From positions 10,731,001 to 10,795,000 of the forward strand of contig OY987272.1 in assembly GCA_963920665.1 (NCBI GenBank): a stretch of 64,000 bases of DNA, written 5' to 3'. Below, in pieces: positions 1-11,759 of this stretch. The stretch comes from Straminergon stramineum (Eukaryota > Streptophyta > Bryopsida > Hypnales > Calliergonaceae). The position numbers and the translations under genes were made by a program. The number at the start of each line of letters is the position of its first letter. The stretch's first letter is position 1. Under the pieces are notes generated by a model. The model had not been told where the DNA came from. It saw nothing but the letters and a program-made list of their open reading frames with translations, and ran no database searches.

Positions 1-25
1 TTGTGGTTGCAAATTTATAAACATA

Positions 26-982
26 ATGGTTAACCTTATTCGCAAATTATTTTCTAAAGGCTTGAAGCATAAAACCAATTCGAATACAACTGAATTAGAA
101 ACAAGTAAAACTTATGCTTGCATCCAAATTATGAAAGAAAATCTTCAACAATGCATGTATGATCCGGAATACCAGAACAAAGATCATAGAGGAGACTATC
201 ATATTCCAAATAAATTCATAGAGAAGAATGAGGAGATTCTTAAAAACTTACTTAAGCAATATTCATTAGATTCTGCATTTATAGAAAATCTTGACAAATA
301 TCTCCAAGGTGATATAGAAGAATTGTCTAAACATTCAAAAACTTCAACTGAGTATCAATTTGATGATCCAGATCTTGAAGAAAAGGTGCCCACTTCAACA
401 TCTGCATCAATTCCAAAATATAAAGAACTTCCTTATTCAAAAACCCTCTTTAATAGGCCTTGGCTTATAAAGATGCATACAAATGACGATGGTTTTTCAA
501 CACTTCAATGTTACGCAATTGACAACGATGGTGAAGTCATGCAAATTAACGGACATCCTGTTCCACCATTACCAAGTGATGCTCCAAAACATGAATGGAA
601 ATCTTCAAATCAATCACTCAAGCTCAATGAAATTATTCCAATTCCTAAATGTCCAAAACATAGACATTTACAAGATCCAACACATTTTGAGCTTGTAAGA
701 GAAACTACCTTTCAAGCAACAATATATAATCGTCGTGTTAACAATGGACAAGCAAGTGGAATCAATGTTGAAGCAAATGAAGAAGAAGAAGATGAATCAG
801 AAAGGTTTGAATTGCCTGATCCACGACGGTTAACTATAAGATCAAGAGAGATGCAAGAGCGTATGATTAGGAATGCATATTTTCGTTTAATTGGTCATCG
901 TACTCGTGCCAAACATAAAAAAACTGCCCTCTCTACAGCATATGCTAAAAGACATGGTTCACCGAATAGACGTGAAGATTAA
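26..982 (+). CDS. Hypothetical protein, 318 aa, open to the left edge
   Basis: An uninterrupted reading frame runs from an ATG at 26 to TAA at 980-982. The frame has no stop between the window edge and this ATG, so the true start may lie outside. The product is hydrophilic with no obvious membrane segment or signal peptide. Its N-terminus is basic (MVNLIRKLFSKGLKHK). The middle third has a Pro-rich stretch with GHPVPPLPSDAP. It is followed by an acidic run (NEEEEDESERFELPDP) near residues 250-267 and a strongly Arg/Lys-rich C-terminus, which would suit nucleic-acid binding. I do not recognise the family. A frame of this length is unusual in AT-rich DNA and argues for recent or current coding. 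It could be a host gene, a final exon, or a gag-like or other ORF of a mobile element. No neighbouring transposase or reverse transcriptase is visible. Confidence 0.45.
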   Translation: MVNLIRKLFSKGLKHKTNSNTTELETSKTYACIQIMKENLQQCMYDPEYQNKDHRGDYHIPNKFIEKNEEILKNLLKQYSLDSAFIENLDKYLQGDIEELSKHSKTSTEYQFDDPDLEEKVPTSTSASIPKYKELPYSKTLFNRPWLIKMHTNDDGFSTLQCYAIDNDGEVMQINGHPVPPLPSDAPKHEWKSSNQSLKLNEIIPIPKCPKHRHLQDPTHFELVRETTFQATIYNRRVNNGQASGINVEANEEEEDESERFELPDPRRLTIRSREMQERMIRNAYFRLIGHRTRAKHKKTALSTAYAKRHGSPNRRED

Positions 983-3072
983 TACTACCTCTGTCCCCTA
1001 ATGACTATTTACTTTGAATGTCTTGTTTTTGTATAATTGTTTTAAGTAGGTCATATGGAGAATTTCTTGTAGCTAATTTCATTTAAGTTACAATGAACAT
1101 ATGCAATGTCCTTCTTTGATTCTATTGATATAAATTTCAAAACTTTCTTAAATATGTATTTCACAATATGGTCAATGAAATTGGCTCAAAAAAATACCAA
1201 CAAAATTGTGGACAATCATTTCAAGACGAAGGGGATATCTTTTTACAAAATCAAGTAATATACTTTGTAAATTATCTTAGAATTTCAAGAAATTTTATGA
1301 TAGAAAATTTTCAAATTTCCATACAACAAAAAAGTGCATACATGATAATAGTAGTAAATTTTTAATGGTAGTTTGAATAAAATTGATATCTTGTAAAAAT
1401 GACTATATTTAAGGTAATTGTTATCTTCATATTGAATTATGAAAATCAATAATTTTACTCCTCAGAAACATATTATTTCATTATATCTTTCTTTTTCATT
1501 TAAAAAATTATATACATAATATTTAGAAAGAAATAATCAACCTTCAATAACATTTTAACAATGTGTAATTAAAATATTTTTTTATGTCCATCCTGATGTT
1601 ATAAAGATCATAAAGACTATAAAATAAAATTCATAATATTTTTGTAAGGGTATAGATGAGAGTTTTATTTCTTTTGGGATATAGCTATTCTAAAATCTCA
1701 TAATTTTAGCCATTTGAGTCAAAATTCATCAAAAATATTAATCTATCTTCAATTATTAAAAAATTTCTTTGATTTTTAATAAAATGAAATCTTATTAATT
1801 TCAAAATGAATTCATGAATTTTATTCATATAGATGTAATTTAGTACTTAAAAATTCCAAATTTTTTTTTGTAAGATAATTACAAATAACGTTTAACAAAA
1901 TTTTCAATATTTCAATATTTAGATTTTTGAAATAAACAATGATCAACACATACATCAGTCTTTTGTTCTTAAAAGGTTTGGTGAAAAAGGAAGCTTATTT
2001 GAGTCAAGGTTTTTGTTTTGAGCAAAATTTCACTCAACCCGCCAAATTTTGGCCTCTCTGTTACTGTCCCTCCAAATTTGGGCCTCTACAATAATGCCAA
2101 CAAGCTGACACTTGCCCAAAAATGAAACTCTGATTTGAGTCTAAGATGTTGAGATTAAAAAAAAATCACAATCAAATCATTTAATTTGGTTTCTTAATTA
2201 TACTGCAATCAAATTATGGATATTGGGCAACTATTTATAAGAACCTTTAAGCAACATCCCCATCCCCAAGGATTGGGTTTTTAGAGAATCTTTAGAAAAA
2301 GCTCTTCCAATACTCAACTACATTTGAACTTCCTTGAGTGGTATCATTCTCTTTGTATTCCAAAGATACATATCTTTTGATCTCAGTCTTAGATTTTGAA
2401 TCTGAATTTGAATTTGTAGTTTCTGCATTAGAAAGTTTAATGAAACATTTGATGTAGTGGCTCTGAGGTCGCCCATGTCCTTGAGGAGCGTGGAAGCTCA
2501 CCATTGATTACCGTAGTCATTTGAACAAGCTCAATGATGCCAATTTAAAATAGATTAAGAGATCCAAGGTTGGACAGCCCTCCTATGACCTAAAATGTCC
2601 TTTCAGGGTGAAGGAGTAGAGGGGAGGAAAATTACATTTTCACTATACTTGACTAAGCAACGAGCTGAAAAAGACGGTGCAACATCTGGTAATTGGCAAA
2701 ATACGTGAAAGCATCCTACGTGAGGTCTCTTGCTTATGATCTCAAACAGATATCAAACGGCTGGTTAGGGGTTTCCGTGATGTACTGAACTTCTCGGCTC
2801 AGGCAAACTGATATTTATATATAGCCCTAGTACAGAACCCCTCCTCTCTTAAAAAACATGGTCGCCTCAAATCTTACCAATTGTAATGCCATTTGATGCA
2901 GTTTCTAACAAAAACCTTGACAATAGTAACAGGGTTAGGTTTTTAGAACAGATCTGGGGGTGATTTCTCTACTAGGATAATCATTTAGCTGGAAGGATGT
3001 AGATAAGCCTTGTGAGTCCCTGCTATTCATAAAGGATTCCCTCTGCGTTATACATCAGCATCATTCCTTGAA
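983..3072. other. AT-rich intergenic DNA and probable SKA1 3' flank
   Basis: From 983 to about 2600 the DNA is AT-rich with many A/T runs, and I see no supportable gene. A 70-codon minus-strand frame at 2292-2504 has no recognisable content. From about 2600 to 3072 base composition becomes more mixed, consistent with the 3' UTR and flank of SKA1, which is transcribed leftwards and stops at 3073. Confidence 0.5.
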
Positions 3073-6048
3073 TCAATTTCTAATCAGCGTGAAGACTCGA
3101 TTCCGACCAAGGCGGACCTCGTTGATTCGACCAAGATGACGCAGAACCTGGTTGCATAAACAGATTAGGGATAACGCGAACATGTAAACCACAAAACGAG
3201 AAGGCTCTTAAGCAATGGAGTACGAAACGAATATGGGTCTTCTGCAACAGTGCATAAAAATGAATCACGATGAAGCCACTTACAGTCAAGACTGCTTTCC
3301 CGGTATGATCCAACTTGAGGACTTCACCCTTCAAGTCCGATTCCAAGAAAAAATGTTTTCCTTTAACATTTTCCGTAATTGCTATGTCTCGTAGCTCCTG
3401 CATTCAACAAGCACATTTAAGAGCTTTAATCTCGCAGAATTTGGATCGAAGGAAAGGTCTGAAATTCATTAATAGAATACAATGGAGGGGATAAAACACT
3501 TAAAACAACGGAAATTATGAAACCATTGCAGGAAACATACTCAATTGCAGAAGTTTGAGAAGATTCTCACCAACACTCTTTTCCATCCATCATTGCCAAG
3601 CTGCATATAAAACAGACTAAGATTAGAAAGAATTCAATTCCCACGACAAGAAAAAGCTACACTTCAGACCTGGCTTCACACCGGAAATATAACGGATAAG
3701 CGTTTTCCACATGAAGGAGAATTACATACCTTCTGTCTAGGAGCAGTAAGAAGCTTGGCATTTACTGTCGCAAATGTTGCCATTTCATCCACGGCAGTAT
3801 TCAACTTCTCTAGCGTGAGACGGCCTCTCATATAGCTGAACAAAGAAATGTGCAGTCAGCATCTTGATATATTAAGAGCACTTCAAACAAAACAAGACTC
3901 TCATAGAATTGAGTGCATCCACTAGACTGCGAAACAGTCAAAAGACTGATAACTAAAATCCAGCGTCTACTAGGAGGCCATTACAGGAGGACGGACGTGC
4001 AAATGTACCTTGAAAGTGATGTAAGTTCATCCATGCTAACGTACCATCGGGGTGATGGTTCCTTGCCTCTCTTTTCCTGAGTTTATCCGTCAATGTTGTG
4101 AGAAACCAAAGCAGGACAAACACCATTTAACCATATATATTAGAACTGCAAAAAGTCAGCGTGATTAGTTTATATAATCTCCGCCAAATATTGGCGAGGC
4201 TAAAAGTTGAGCTATCTTACTTGGTCTAGAGGCATTTTCGAGATAGCACACTGCAGTAAGAGTGCATCTGCAAAGTCGTCTATTCTAATGTAAAGAGGTG
4301 ATCTATTGAAGGAAAGACTTCCTTTACCTTAGGAGCGATAGCCTTCGTAGGAGCAGCTGTAGTATTATTGTTTTTTTGAGGATTCGTCGTTGAGCTGAAA
4401 CGGGAACAGATACGTGAGGAGCAGACCACAAGAAAACCCATAAGAAAGATCACTCTCAATAGAGCATATAAAGTTAGAGGATACTAAAACCGTTGGGTCT
4501 CCGATAATGACCCCTGTTAACAAAAGCAACTCATATATAATTAAACTTGGGCAGACTTCTTAGCAAGTAATGTAAGCATGACTTGGCTAAATGTCTATGG
4601 CTGCTGATCTTTGAATGAAAATGAAAACGAGAATGGGATCGTCCACTTTCACTTGTGGTGGTCTACTACCTCCCACTTTCGAAGTGCATAAGAAATTCAT
4701 AATTAGTGATGAAGATTTGATCACACAGGGAGTTAGGCTCTTGTACCCAAAGGGTTCTCTCTAAAGCTCTATAGTGATCTCCCAAAGATCATCCGCCTTA
4801 CATATTGGTTAAAATGCATAATCCCAAGCAAATAGTATACTCTACCTTATATAAGATGAGGATGTGAAATGACACGGTAAGAAGACAAACCTAGGAACAG
4901 CAAGCTCCACATGCACATCATTTCCAGGCAACCGAGCTGGCAAATTGGAGCAAATCTGCTGCAGTTTTAATGTTTGTTGTGAATAGAGCTCATCCAACAC
5001 CTACCATGGCAATTTTTCATGTTAGGAACAGCTCTCTTACATTACTATAACAGAAGATCGCGGTAAACGGACAATCAATATGAGACATTTGCCATTCAAA
5101 TTTCAGGAATAGAAGGAAGTGCATTGGAGAAAACGATCTATTGTGAGTCACGACAAACGTATAGTTACCTGCACTTTAGCCAGTGATTCTGCCTCCCGTT
5201 TTATAAAGGCCTTGATGAGTCGCATATGGTGCTCTGCTGTACTCAAAGCTTTATCTACATCCGCTAACTCGCCAACGTGTGACCCGCCTGATCTCGTGTC
5301 CACAGTACAAGTTCACAAATCATTTGAGCAAACTTCTCATCTCTATAAGTCATCACCAATTCCCTCAACTTCCCTAAATTCTTGGAGCAATTCTTAAACT
5401 CTGATACCCCCGAATCTTTGTAATCTATTTCTCGCCGTTACATAATCTCAATTAGGACTGATAATCCACATGTGGCAAACAGACATTCAAGCAAATGAGC
5501 TCTATTATAAGCCTTAATAATTACCCACTTTCCAGTTTCGATTCAAACATTCATTTTCGCAAGATTCTCTTGCTTCACCATTGGATCACCAACAATCTCA
5601 GCATCTTCATTGAGATAATGTCGGGTAACTCAAATCTGGAGCCTATTTGTGGACAAAGCAATCCAGCACTGCTAGCGCTACTGAACTCCAGAATTAAGTT
5701 ACCAACAACATTACTATAGCTCTTGAAAGAAACTAAACGAGAAGACCCAAATTCTTCACTCAAATTTCAAAATGGAAAAAATATGTGGCTGCTCTAAGAG
5801 GATTGAAAATTGACAGGAGTTCAGACCTAATCAAGAAGATGACCACCATCATTCTCCGTATCGAACAAACCAAGTGCAATTGAACAAAATTCCAGAAGAT
5901 TAAGAAATTCTCAAAGAGGGGTACGAGACGAAATAAACCCACCATCCCGCACGAGCGTGACATTGCGAAGGACATTGATGCGGCTATTGAACGATGCCAC
6001 GAGGGCGTTCAAGTCTGCCCCCACCGTCCCCAACGCACTCGTCTCCAT
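3073..6048 (-). CDS. SKA1: SKA1-like spindle and kinetochore-associated protein (9 exons, 264 aa)
   Basis: Exons in transcript order: 6048-5943, 5287-5169, 5000-4891, 4394-4328, 4076-4009, 3835-3730, 3600-3571, 3397-3284, 3147-3073. All introns are GT..AG, phases agree across every junction, and the total is 795 bases including TGA. The N-terminal half (residues 1-110) is helical and coiled-coil-like, containing DLNALVASFNSRINVLRNV and ELADVDKALSTAEHHMRLI. The C-terminal half (about 140-264) is the SKA1 microtubule-binding winged-helix domain, with YMRGRLTLEKLNTAVDEMA, VKGKHFFLESDLKG and VLRHLGRINEVRLGRNRVF. In animals SKA1 with SKA2 and SKA3 couples kinetochores to spindle microtubules. Plant homologues share this domain order and similar length. 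The ATG at 6048 is preceded in frame by a stop and lies next to the conserved N-terminus. Identification rests on remembered family sequence; exon calls are mine. Function as a plant kinetochore protein is inferred. Confidence 0.9.
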
Positions 6049-6450
6049 GTCCTCAAACCCTAATTTAAGGAATCACGGAAACCTCTTGCGCAATCCGATC
6101 GAAGCTCTCAAAATGTTCCTCCAGAGACAGCACACAATCGCAGTCCATCCATAGAATTGAACGCCTAGCTACCTCACTAGTCTTCCTTCAATCAAAAAAA
6201 CAAAGTTGAAAATAGAAAAAGGAAAAGGGAAACACCAGATCGGTTTTTTGGAATTTGGGTGCAATGCAGCAGAGAGTCTAGAAATTGTTAAACTCGGATT
6301 TCTGCTGAAAGACTTCGGCCGATACTCATCTCGCGAAGCCGCGCAAGAGGCCCTCGACGAGATGGGTGGAACTTTCAAACTGGGCTAAGCGTTTGAATTC
6401 TGCCTATAACCTTTCACTTTTAGCTGAACGTTACTAGAGAATGCAAAAAA
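6049..6450 (-). promoter_or_regulatory. SKA1 5' UTR and probable promoter region
   Basis: This stretch lies directly upstream of the SKA1 start codon. It is less AT-rich than the DNA beyond 6450 and contains no conserved coding content. Overlapping short frames on both strands (6169-6388) look like chance. No convincing TATA box could be fixed, so only the general assignment is offered. Confidence 0.35.
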
Positions 6451-6964
6451 AGAGCGGGAATGGAGATATTTACTTACTTTTTTTACTTACTTTTTCGCCA
6501 TAACCTCTTGTAGGTAACTAGACCTAATTTTGACCACTTTCTTAAACCGATCAAGATTCTTGCCTAAAATGTACTCCCACTAGGGGATGCAACCCATTTT
6601 TAACTATTTAAGCAAATACATGTATCTGCATGGGAGTTTTTAACAGTGGGAAATTTTCGTATGTGCAAAAATAGAGTTTATAAGATTTCCATAATTTTCA
6701 GATTTTTATTTCTCAAAACAAAATTACTATGAATTTCCAAATGAAGATTCTGTTCCAACCCATATTGGTCATACATGCCTTCCTATTTCCAACTAAGGGT
6801 TGGTTGCAAAACCCAACAAGGATTGGTTTCAATATTGAGAGTGTTGTAGCCAATCATAATGCGCTACAACTTCACTAGGAACTATGCCAACATTAATCAT
6901 GTTAATCACCTCTTGATTGAAATTACTATACCTTATGCTGCCAAAATGTGGAAGTGATCATGAA
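6451..6964. other. AT-rich intergenic DNA
   Basis: No gene or clear repeat was seen. A short direct repeat (tttacttactttt) lies near 6469-6495. Confidence 0.4.
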
Positions 6965-7725
6965 TGGGTTGCCTCCCCTATTCATGAGAGTCTATGGTCT
7001 GTATAGAAACACCTATTTTCACCACTTTGAAAATTCATAGTTTATTCATAAGGTGTCCAAAAGAATGCATTCTAAGAGAATCTAGAATACCCACTTGACT
7101 ACCAACAAGACCCCACAAAAAAGTTTTTCAATATAATTATGGGAACCATGATGAATTGCTTATTTGTGTGATTTAAAAGTGTAGTTACCTTATTAGATGA
7201 TGAATAGAGTGTTTAAAGACAATGTTTTGTCCAAATAACTTTTTTTTTCATTGGAAGTGATCTTTGAATCTTTGAAAGACATCCTTTTGTTGTTACAATT
7301 TGGCAATGCAAAAGAGATAGTAATTACATGAAGAAATATGTGCAAAAAATATAGAAAGGATTTAAGGATTCAAGAATTATTTTTTCTTGGGGATGTGTCA
7401 ATAGTAAGTCCCATTCATGTACAACCATTCAAAGATTGCTAATAGATCCCTATATAGTATTTGGTAATGTTCTTCATCCAATTTACATGAGGTAGTTGTA
7501 TCCAAATTCACCTCAAGAAGAAATTGAACATTGTTTCTATTATGAAATTGCCTATTTTTTGGTTGGATCTTATTGAAAGTTAAAAGAGTATTCTAGATTC
7601 TCTTCTTATGCATTTATAGGACACTAGATGAATAACCAAAAAAATTCAAAGTGTTGAAAATAGGTGTTCCTAGAAAGTACCCTTGAGTCTTATGAATAAG
7701 GGTGAATTTTAAGTGAGAATTTGTA
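6965..7725. mobile_element. Long imperfect foldback element (about 760 bases)
   Basis: The left arm (about 6965-7200) reads GAAACACCTATTTTCACCAC, then GAGAATCTAGAATACC. The right arm (about 7480-7725), read in reverse complement, gives GGAACACCTATTTTCAACAC and GAGAATCTAGAATACTC in the same order. The arms stay alignable almost to the centre, so the segment could fold into one very long hairpin. There is no coding frame inside. This is the layout of a foldback or long-TIR non-autonomous DNA transposon. I could not define a target duplication, so family and exact ends are open. An inverted duplication of ordinary DNA is the alternative. Confidence 0.6.
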
Positions 7726-8644
7726 GGAGTCAGTTTTAGAAAGGAAAATATTCCACCAATTCCAAATCCATCCAGTGTGTACTAAAATCTTAAAATACAA
7801 GCCCTATTCTAAGAGCTTGACTTTCAAAGAATCTTCAAAATAGTGTCTCCAATATTTATTGACATACCAATTTCTTAATCCCTAAAGTTCTTTGACGTTT
7901 CAAGGCCCAAAATTGCTTCTAAATACTAGTCTGTAAAATAAAGCTAAAATTTTCATCTATATTCATTTTTTAACAAATTCAACCATAGGATCCTTTAATT
8001 AACTTGTTAGAGTAAAAAAACTTTATTCATTGGAAGATCATGATGCTTGGATTTTTTTTAAAGTATTTTCAATACTTGTCAAATGGATAGATTCCATCTT
8101 TTAAACATTTAACCCCAAAATGTTCATATCCTAGAACTTGCAACTCTATAATATCTTGAAGAAATAAGTGGGGAATACATATAAAAAAATTTTAAAAAAA
8201 TATCTCATACTCATGCTTGAAAAAAATAGTAAGTAGAAAGAAATAGAAAATGATTTAAAATACTAAATCTTTACAAATTTAGTTATGGAATTGAAAAATG
8301 CCTATCCCAATAGTTATAATGTTGTAATAAACAATCTACATCCTATGATTCTATTTCTTTCCAAAAATATTGAAAAATGAGAACAATAAAGGGCTTCAAA
8401 GTTTATTTTAGAGTAGAGATTCCATAACTACCTGCAAACTAAAACTCCTCATAGCTTTCATCTCATTAATCAAAATGGAATGATTCAAATCTTTCCACAC
8501 ATGTATAAATCTAGGAAACCAAATTCAATTTTTGTTTCTTGAAAAAGTGAATTTTTGGAGCTGCCCAAGGTGCTTGGTTGAGAAAGAAAACTATTACATA
8601 TCATATAGTGACTTTTTAACCACGTAGTCAAAAGTCATGAAAAT
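7726..8644. other. AT-rich intergenic DNA
   Basis: Nothing supportable was seen: A/T runs, no long frame, no recognisable domain. Confidence 0.4.
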
Positions 8645-8656
8645 TATTGTGCCTTA

Positions 8657-8831
8657 TGGTCCACGATGACTAAACTACCGGGTGATGGTGGTGAGGTACC
8701 CAATCCAAATGGCGTGGTTGTGGATTCGACACCTGGCGGTGACAAGTTCTATACCTTACATGAAATCAGCCTCTCCTCCTAATAGAACCCCTTGCAGTGT
8801 GTTTCTTGAACACACTTGTTTCAAAAAAAAA
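8657..8831 (+). mobile_element. SINE-like retroposon with 12-base target site duplication
   Basis: The 175-base body ends in an A-rich tail (tttcaaaaaaaaaa, to 8831). It is flanked by perfect copies of TATTGTGCCTTA at 8645-8656 and 8832-8843. Inside, GGATTCGACACC (about 8731-8742) resembles a pol III B box, and the 5' part (GTCCACGATGACTAAACTAC) could be a degraded tRNA head. The body is GC-richer than its surroundings. An A tail plus long perfect target duplication is the hallmark of target-primed retroposition, so a SINE is the best reading. No protein is encoded; a 110-codon frame crossing it runs out into the flank and is fortuitous. Confidence 0.75.
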
Positions 8832-8843
8832 TATTGTGCCTTA

Positions 8844-11759
8844 AAGCTACTCCTTGACCATATATTGTTTGAAAGTTTCAAAGGGAAAAAAAGAAACATT
8901 CTGTTCTTGGAGAGCTCCCCAAAATTTCTAAGTTGGCAAAAAAAATTACTTAGTCCTTTAGGAATCAATATCATTATGGCTTCATCTCCAAGAGATGCAT
9001 CTATCATAGTATGATATGTATTGGGTTCCAAATTACAATTTGAATGTGCAATTCTTACCTTAGAAAGTTTGTCAAAAATTTGAATAGTAGCTTTGAAGAT
9101 GCCCATTGTCTTGAGAAGGGCAAAAGTTCATCATTGATTGGCATCTTGAGCAAGCTTCACGATGCCTACATTATAAAGATTTTGAAATCTAGTTTTAGGC
9201 AACGTCTCTAGGATTTCAAAATGTCTTTTAAGGGTTAATATTTTCATCCACTCCATATCCTATTTGTAGTGTCTTCAAGCAATATTTCTGTACCATGTTT
9301 TGAACTTCTAGTGCAATCTATGATCCTCATGGCCAACAACCCCATAGTTATTCTCAATGTAAACATAAAAGACATAACATTTTTGAGCTCCAAGGTAGAA
9401 GTACCTTGGATTCATTGTAGAAAATCATAAAAGGAAGGTTGTCATGTATTGTGAGCCAATGAGAAAGAATAATTTCCATTGTAACACAAATAAATGGCAT
9501 TGTAGAAAAGGTAAGATATCAAAATCTCTACAATGAAATAATTTCAATAAAGAAGAGAATGACTTTGAAACTACTTTTATAAAATTGAAAACTTTGGGAT
9601 TGATTGAAATGTAAAGATGTTGAAACAACATTTGCAAACATAATTGAAATTTAGTAAAAGTATGTAGATGAAATAGCTAGAGTAAAATAAAATAGAAATA
9701 GAAATAGTATTTAGCTTAGTTCACAAAGGGGGTTGAAATGAAAAAATTTAAAGGGTTTTTAAGGCAACCAATGGGATTTAGAAAAACAAGTGGAATGTAG
9801 GGTGCACTTTGCAGCTATGGGATTGGATCTAAGAGAATTGAGTGTCTTTATAATTGAATAAGTTGAACTCTATTTAGAAGGAACCAATGGAAAACTTTGA
9901 TATTTAATCTTGGGGGGTGCAATCCTTAAAAAAATAAGGATATAGGTATGAACACTAGGTATTTAATGGGGGAGGTATTACTTTTTGTCTTTTGTTTAAT
10001 TTGCACCCATCATTATGTAATTTTCTAATGTAGTTCATGAAAAGAGGGTCATACATTAATTATAATTTCCAATTGCAACAAATATATCATATGCTATATT
10101 AGTTCAATTTTTTTTCACTACTCACAATTACATCATTGGGTTTAGGGTTTATGATTTACAATTAAGGGGATACTTAACCCTTTAGTGCTCCAAAGTCTAG
10201 AAATTCATATCTAATTCCACAAAGCTCTAAGAAAATATGACACAACTTGGGTTCGATGCCAATTCCATTTGTCTTTGAAGAAAAAGCCAAACCATATATT
10301 GAGAAGAAGAAAACCATAAACAAAACTTGATTGTTTCAGTTAGACTAAGTGAGTGGAAGCCATCTTTGACAAAAATGCTCTATTTCCAAGCTAATTTTCT
10401 AGAGAATAGTAATGCTTGTGTAAACAACGAACAAAAGCTAGAAATTTGAGCTCTAACTAAAGTGAGAAGATTCAAGCAGTTGTTCAATTTCAAAGCTTTG
10501 TAATTATCCAATCTAAAAGCATTTTCATCTCTTTGTAAGATACATAGCCCTTTAGAAGGAAATCAACAATTCAACATGTAAAGTAATAAGTACAAACAAT
10601 GTGTGTGATTCGAACACTTAGGCAAGTCCAATATACCATCATGGAGCCAACTTGATGTGAGTATTCAATTACTTACACACAAACCAAGGCAAATAACTCA
10701 TATGGCCCTCTATACATATAATGGCTAGATCAAGAATCCCAACTAATCAATACATGATGTGGTTATGAACCTAAGCCTCATCATAAATTAATTGGAAGCC
10801 ATTTAAAATGCTCAGTAAGGTAGTTTACCAAAGCGTAGTTGTTGATAAATATAGCACATACTCATTTGTGCACAATGAAAGTCCAAGAAAAATTCAATAG
10901 AGACTGCATGTGACAAGCTTGATGAACCTCATTTAATTCTCAAACTAACACTAGAATGCAAGTTAAATCATCATAGCTTAAAGAATCTAGAATAAAAGGA
11001 CAATGTGTAAATGTGGGTTAAACGTCAACCCTAAACCCATAATTGAGACTTTGTCCCACTAAATTAATAAAAGAGGGGGTATCCTAAGTCTCATTTTTTC
11101 CTAATGCATCCCATTATTCTACACTCTATAGTATTTACAATACACCCAATGATATTTTACATACATTGTAGTATAATCAATCAAATTACAATTTTTTGCC
11201 CCAATTTTTTTGGCATCCTACATTTGTTCACACCTCTATGGCTACTTCTACCACTTACTGCACCTCCAAAGTATTCAATTAATTTCCAAAATAAAAGGTG
11301 GAAAATTTAGAATTAGAAAAAAGATGAGAGAGTTGAAAGATTTTTGAGGCAACCAATGGAAACCTACAAAAAAAAGAAAAAAATTCAATTGGATCTACTA
11401 CTTGCAACAGTGGGGTCAAGGTATTTGAATACTTTTGTATTGATGAAAACAAGATCAAACTATTTTTGGGTGGGCTCCATGATAAAGGTATACATACAAA
11501 ACTACATCAACAACAAAAGGTTCACACCCTTTTCCAAAGTCAATATCATAGAACATTCTTTTAAGGCCCCGACATATGAATAGAAATTACCATTGCCACT
11601 CTCTAGAACCAAAAATAAAGGTTGAAACCTTCATTAGGACATCGATGGTAGCATAAATCCTTCTATTATTAGCAAATTTTTATATTGTCCATTACAACAT
11701 GATTAAGCAATGGTAGAAGATAAAGAAAAACTTTTGTCTTCCAAAATAATGATATACGG
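8844..11759. other. AT-rich intergenic DNA with repeat fragments
   Basis: No supportable gene. A TTAA followed by CCCTTTAGTGCTCC at 10174 resembles the left end of the TTAA-bounded family described elsewhere, but no matching right end was found nearby. Confidence 0.4.
10200..10290 (+). repeat. Dispersed 90-base repeat, copy 1
   Basis: The segment has the ordered motifs TCTAATTCCACAAAGCTC, ATATGACACAACTTGGGTTC and GATGCCAATTCC. Similar ordered motifs recur near 27425-27510, 28318-28420 and, more diverged, 53466-53545. The copies differ by substitutions only over most of their length, so they are old relatives of one repeat family. Confidence 0.55.

Noticed and set aside
3080..3403. 107-codon continuous minus-strand frame as a stand-alone gene
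   Set aside because: It reads through the last SKA1 intron; the spliced form restores the conserved LRHLGR segment in another frame.
8682..9106. 110- and 116-codon frames on both strands
   Set aside because: They cross the SINE boundary into flanking AT-rich DNA, so they cannot be conserved genes.
10138..10150. Telomere-like TTTAGGGTTT
   Set aside because: A single interrupted unit with no array; chance occurrence.
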